DNA from: JAFTYO01 sp045644765
GTDB taxonomy: Bacteria; Pseudomonadota; Alphaproteobacteria; RF32; CAG-239
DNA: 64,000 nt
Reading direction: 5' to 3'
NCBI GenBank assembly: GCA_045644765.1
Contig: JAZRHM010000033.1
Coordinates: forward strand, 1 to 64,000
Part shown: positions 61,801 through 64,000 of the stretch, piece after piece
How the letters are laid out: every line of letters begins with the position of its first letter
Position numbering within the stretch: the stretch's first letter is position 1
Translations under genes and position numbers: made by a program
Notes under the pieces: model-generated
What the model was told of the DNA's origin: nothing
What the model saw: the letters and a program-made list of their open reading frames with translations, nothing else
Databases searched by the model: none

Positions 61801-61923
61801 TGTTTTTACCTTATTTTACTTACATGAACGTATCCAAGATACTTCAAGATAGTTATAAATTTATTAACATAGAATATTCATATTAAAAAAATTGTCATTT
61901 GGTATAAATATAATTAAATCAGA

Positions 61924-63159
61924 CTATTCTTTTATGGATAATTGGTCTTTTAAGACCCTGATTTTATACTCTCTAAAACATTGAGAAAATCTTTCATCTT
62001 TAGGTAAAATGTTAAAATTTGGCATATCTGATGCCTTGATGTTTTGCAAAATATCCGATACTTTTAATAAAAGCTGTGCCGAATCTTCAAATTGGCGCAA
62101 TAAATGACCTTTATTTTCCATCGTAGTACTCTCAAAATCTGCTCTGCAAACTTTGATAAAATCTACAACATAGTTTGTATGTCCTATTTGCAAATTCGAT
62201 ACCAGATCATAAAGCTTGCCTACGCGCATATCTTGTATTAAGTGAAATTTCATATGATGCATCGAACTTAAAAGTGCAAAATCTCTTATTTTATTTGGAA
62301 TTTTTAAACGCTTACAGATCTCTTTAATAGCATTTATTCCTCTGTTTTCATGACCTTTATGCGATGGTAACTGCTCAGTTGGCGTAAAAGCTTTACCTAT
62401 GTCATGCACTAAAACAGCAAACTGGACCATTATAGATTCATGGCTAACAAACTTTAAAGCATTGAGCGTATGATCACCCGTATTTCCTTCAGGATGAAAT
62501 TCAATTTTTTCAGAAATCGAAAATAAGTTATCAATTTCAGGCATAATCTCTTTTAATGCTCCGATTTGGCGCATTATATCAATAAAACGATAAAAAGAAG
62601 AACTCAAAAAAGCTTTTTCAAACTCTTGCCATACTCTTTCGGCACTTAAAAAGCTTAACATCTTTTGAGCCACCATATCAGAACATAAATTTATGGCACT
62701 TTCATCTACATCAAAATCAAGCTGTGCGGCAAAGCGACACATCCTTAATGCTCTTAGCGGATCCTCAACAAAATGCTCTGCATCTATATGCCGTATAAGT
62801 TTATTTTTTATATCCTGTAAACCTCCAAAATAATCAATATACTGACCGGATTGTTCATCATAAGCAATTGCATTACATGTAAAATCTCTGCGCTGTAAAT
62901 CTTCTTCTAAGGTTATATCAGGTGTAAAAACAAATTCAAAATCAGTATGCTTATTACCTGTTTTTATTTCTTTGCGGGCAAGAGCATATTCTTGTTTGGT
63001 TTTTGGATGTATAAAAACAGGAAAGCCTTTACCTACTTGTATAAAACCCAGTTCTCGCATTTGTTTTATATCTGAGCCGACTACGACATAATCTACATCG
63101 TTAGGAATTTTGCCCAAAATTTTATCTCGAACTGCTCCGCCTACCTGATATATTTTCAT
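61924..63159 (-). CDS. cca: CCA tRNA nucleotidyltransferase, multifunctional (with HD domain)
   Basis: Adds or repairs the CCA end of tRNA. The class II nucleotidyltransferase domain shows QVGGAVRD at 6-12 and the DVD metal pair at 21-23 (IPNDVDYVVVG). RRDFTCNAIAY and VEDPLRALRMCRFAAQ are typical. The C-terminal HD domain carries HEGNTGDHTLNAL-like and LVHDIGKAFTP motifs, giving the 2',3'-cyclic phosphodiesterase/phosphatase activity of the E. coli-type enzyme. Length is 411 aa, equal to the E. coli type. It is a single-gene transcript by appearance. Confidence 0.94.
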   Translation of the reverse strand: MKIYQVGGAVRDKILGKIPNDVDYVVVGSDIKQMRELGFIQVGKGFPVFIHPKTKQEYALARKEIKTGNKHTDFEFVFTPDITLEEDLQRRDFTCNAIAYDEQSGQYIDYFGGLQDIKNKLIRHIDAEHFVEDPLRALRMCRFAAQLDFDVDESAINLCSDMVAQKMLSFLSAERVWQEFEKAFLSSSFYRFIDIMRQIGALKEIMPEIDNLFSISEKIEFHPEGNTGDHTLNALKFVSHESIMVQFAVLVHDIGKAFTPTEQLPSHKGHENRGINAIKEICKRLKIPNKIRDFALLSSMHHMKFHLIQDMRVGKLYDLVSNLQIGHTNYVVDFIKVCRADFESTTMENKGHLLRQFEDSAQLLLKVSDILQNIKASDMPNFNILPKDERFSQCFREYKIRVLKDQLSIKE

Positions 63160-63233
63160 TTTTAAAATCCTTTTTTAAAGAGGATAATATTTTGCAATAT
63201 AAAATGCAAGCAATTAAAATTTTGCAAAATTAA

Positions 63234-63270
63234 TAAAAAAATCCCCTCTATGAAAAACATAAAGGGGATT
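63234..63270 (-). terminator. Rho-independent terminator of groEL
   Basis: A 13-bp stem with one wobble (63240-63252 with 63258-63270), five-base loop, followed on the minus strand by six T residues (63235-63240). It lies just after the groEL stop. Confidence 0.92.
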
Positions 63271-63279
63271 TTATTTTAC

Positions 63280-64000
63280 TTAGAAACCCATACCACCGGG
63301 CATTCCACCCATGCCACCGGCAGCACCACCGCCGCAATGACATTCTTTTACAGGTTTTTCGGTTACCATAGCTTCGGTTGTTATGAGCAAACCACCAACA
63401 GAAGCAGCATCTTGCAAAGCTGTGCGAACAACTTTAGTCGGATCTACAATACCTGCTTTAATCATATCAGTATATTCACCCTTCTGTGCATTATAACCAA
63501 AGTTTGTATCTTTGCTTTCCAAAAGTTTGCCAACAATCACTGCCCCATCTACACCTGCATTTTCAGCAATCTGACGAATTGGAGCTTGGATAGCCTTACG
63601 AATGATATTAATACCTGCTTTTTGGTCTTCATTTTGAGGATTTAAACCATCTAAAACTTTTGAAGCATACAATAACGCAACACCGCCTCCGGCAACAACG
63701 CCCTCTTTAACAGCAGCTCTCGTTGCATTTAAAGCATCGTCAATACGATCTTTTTTCTCTTTAACTTCCACTTCAGATGAACCACCAACACGAAGAACAG
63801 CAACACCACCGGAAAGTTTACCCAAACGTTCATTTAATTTTTCACGATCATAATCAGATTTTGTAACTTCAATTTCTTGTCTGATTTGAGCAGCTCTTGC
63901 CTTAATTTCTTCTTTATCACCGGCACCATCAATAATGGTTGTATCATCTTTGGTAACTTCAATACGTTTTGCAGTTCCGAGCATATCCAATGTTACGTTT
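63280..64000 (-). CDS. groL: Chaperonin GroEL, C-terminal part (5' end beyond window)
   Basis: The frame is open to the window end (base 64000) and covers about 240 residues of the 60-kDa chaperonin. Visible: TLDMLGTAKRIEV, DRIDDALNATRAAVKEGVVAGGGVAL (the intermediate-domain part), and QNEDQKAGINIIRKA. The last residues are GGAAGGMGGMPGGMGF, the usual Gly-Met-rich tail that lies in the ring cavity. The N-terminal half and groES are outside the window. A strong terminator closes the transcript. Confidence 0.97.
   Translation of the reverse strand, partial: NVTLDMLGTAKRIEVTKDDTTIIDGAGDKEEIKARAAQIRQEIEVTKSDYDREKLNERLGKLSGGVAVLRVGGSSEVEVKEKKDRIDDALNATRAAVKEGVVAGGGVALLYASKVLDGLNPQNEDQKAGINIIRKAIQAPIRQIAENAGVDGAVIVGKLLESKDTNFGYNAQKGEYTDMIKAGIVDPTKVVRTALQDAASVGGLLITTEAMVTEKPVKECHCGGGAAGGMGGMPGGMGF

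Noticed and set aside
1..64000. CRISPR arrays, insertion sequences, tRNA and rRNA genes
   Set aside because: Scanning by eye found no regularly spaced direct repeats, no transposase frames with flanking inverted repeats, and no cloverleaf or rRNA segments. A dedicated tRNA and covariance search would be needed to exclude short RNAs fully.

Overview
The window is a compact, AT-rich (roughly one third G+C by eye) stretch of chromosome from an alphaproteobacterium. This placement rests on gene content: a CcrM-type GANTC adenine methyltransferase, a CarD/CdnL regulator, a Tim44-like TimA protein, LpxI rather than LpxH beside LpxB, AddAB in place of RecBCD, and ATP synthase genes split into an F1 cluster (atpHAGDC) and a separate Fo cluster (atpI-B-E-b'-b). 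The exact lineage cannot be named from the sequence alone. There is no phage, transposon, CRISPR array, tRNA or rRNA gene that I can support. No gene-free gap exceeds 300 bases.

Layout. 1-354 is the 3' end of tuf. 593-1309 is an unrecognised exported protein. 1465-8553 holds priA and atpHAGDC. 8554-8785 is an unexplained structured intergenic region. 8786-10525 is a divergent fadL-like / hxlR pair with palindromes between. 10589-12103 (minus) is carD, then trmL and secB; 12242-14571 (plus) is timA, mltA and an Smr protein. 14573-19057 has a short-chain dehydrogenase, yicC-gmk, cysK and an LptG permease. 19107-28705 (minus) holds a solitary PilT/DotB-like ATPase, trxA, addA-addB, rdgB, rph and aroK. 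28791-33548 (plus) is a long co-directional run: a small membrane-protein gene interrupted by an amber codon, xerD, dciA, a DsbA-like gene and the Fo genes. 33564-42556 (minus) is comF, sucD-sucC, sufE-sufT-sufS, comEC, lpxB and lpxI. 42723-48752 is mostly plus (map, radC, a Nudix gene, prmA, pepP), with one lipoprotein gene on minus. 48787-52566 (minus) has two cysteine-rich secreted proteins and ybgC-ruvB-ruvA. 52721-57695 (plus) has an OprB-like porin, a three-gene cassette (retropepsin-like protease, inactive transglutaminase with 7 TM, ATP-grasp ligase) and a cyclophilin. 57983-64000 (minus) is rlmE, two tandem Ppx/GppA paralogues, ccrM, cca and the 3' end of groEL.

Most genes are housekeeping: F1Fo ATP synthase, DNA repair (AddAB, RuvAB, PriA), chromosome handling (XerD, DciA, CcrM), envelope (LpxB, LpxI, LptG, MltA, SecB), Fe-S assembly and RNA modification. 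The most striking departures are these. The SucD homologue lacks the catalytic phospho-histidine (Tyr at 248) and has Gln at 209 where a Glu is usual. An amber codon sits at position 2 of a conserved small gene before xerD. The Ppx/GppA paralogues are tandem and one has diverged. The Fo c subunit has lost most of its helix-1 glycine motif. Two adjacent secreted proteins share a cysteine-rich module, and the poorly understood protease/transglutaminase/ATP-grasp cassette is complete.
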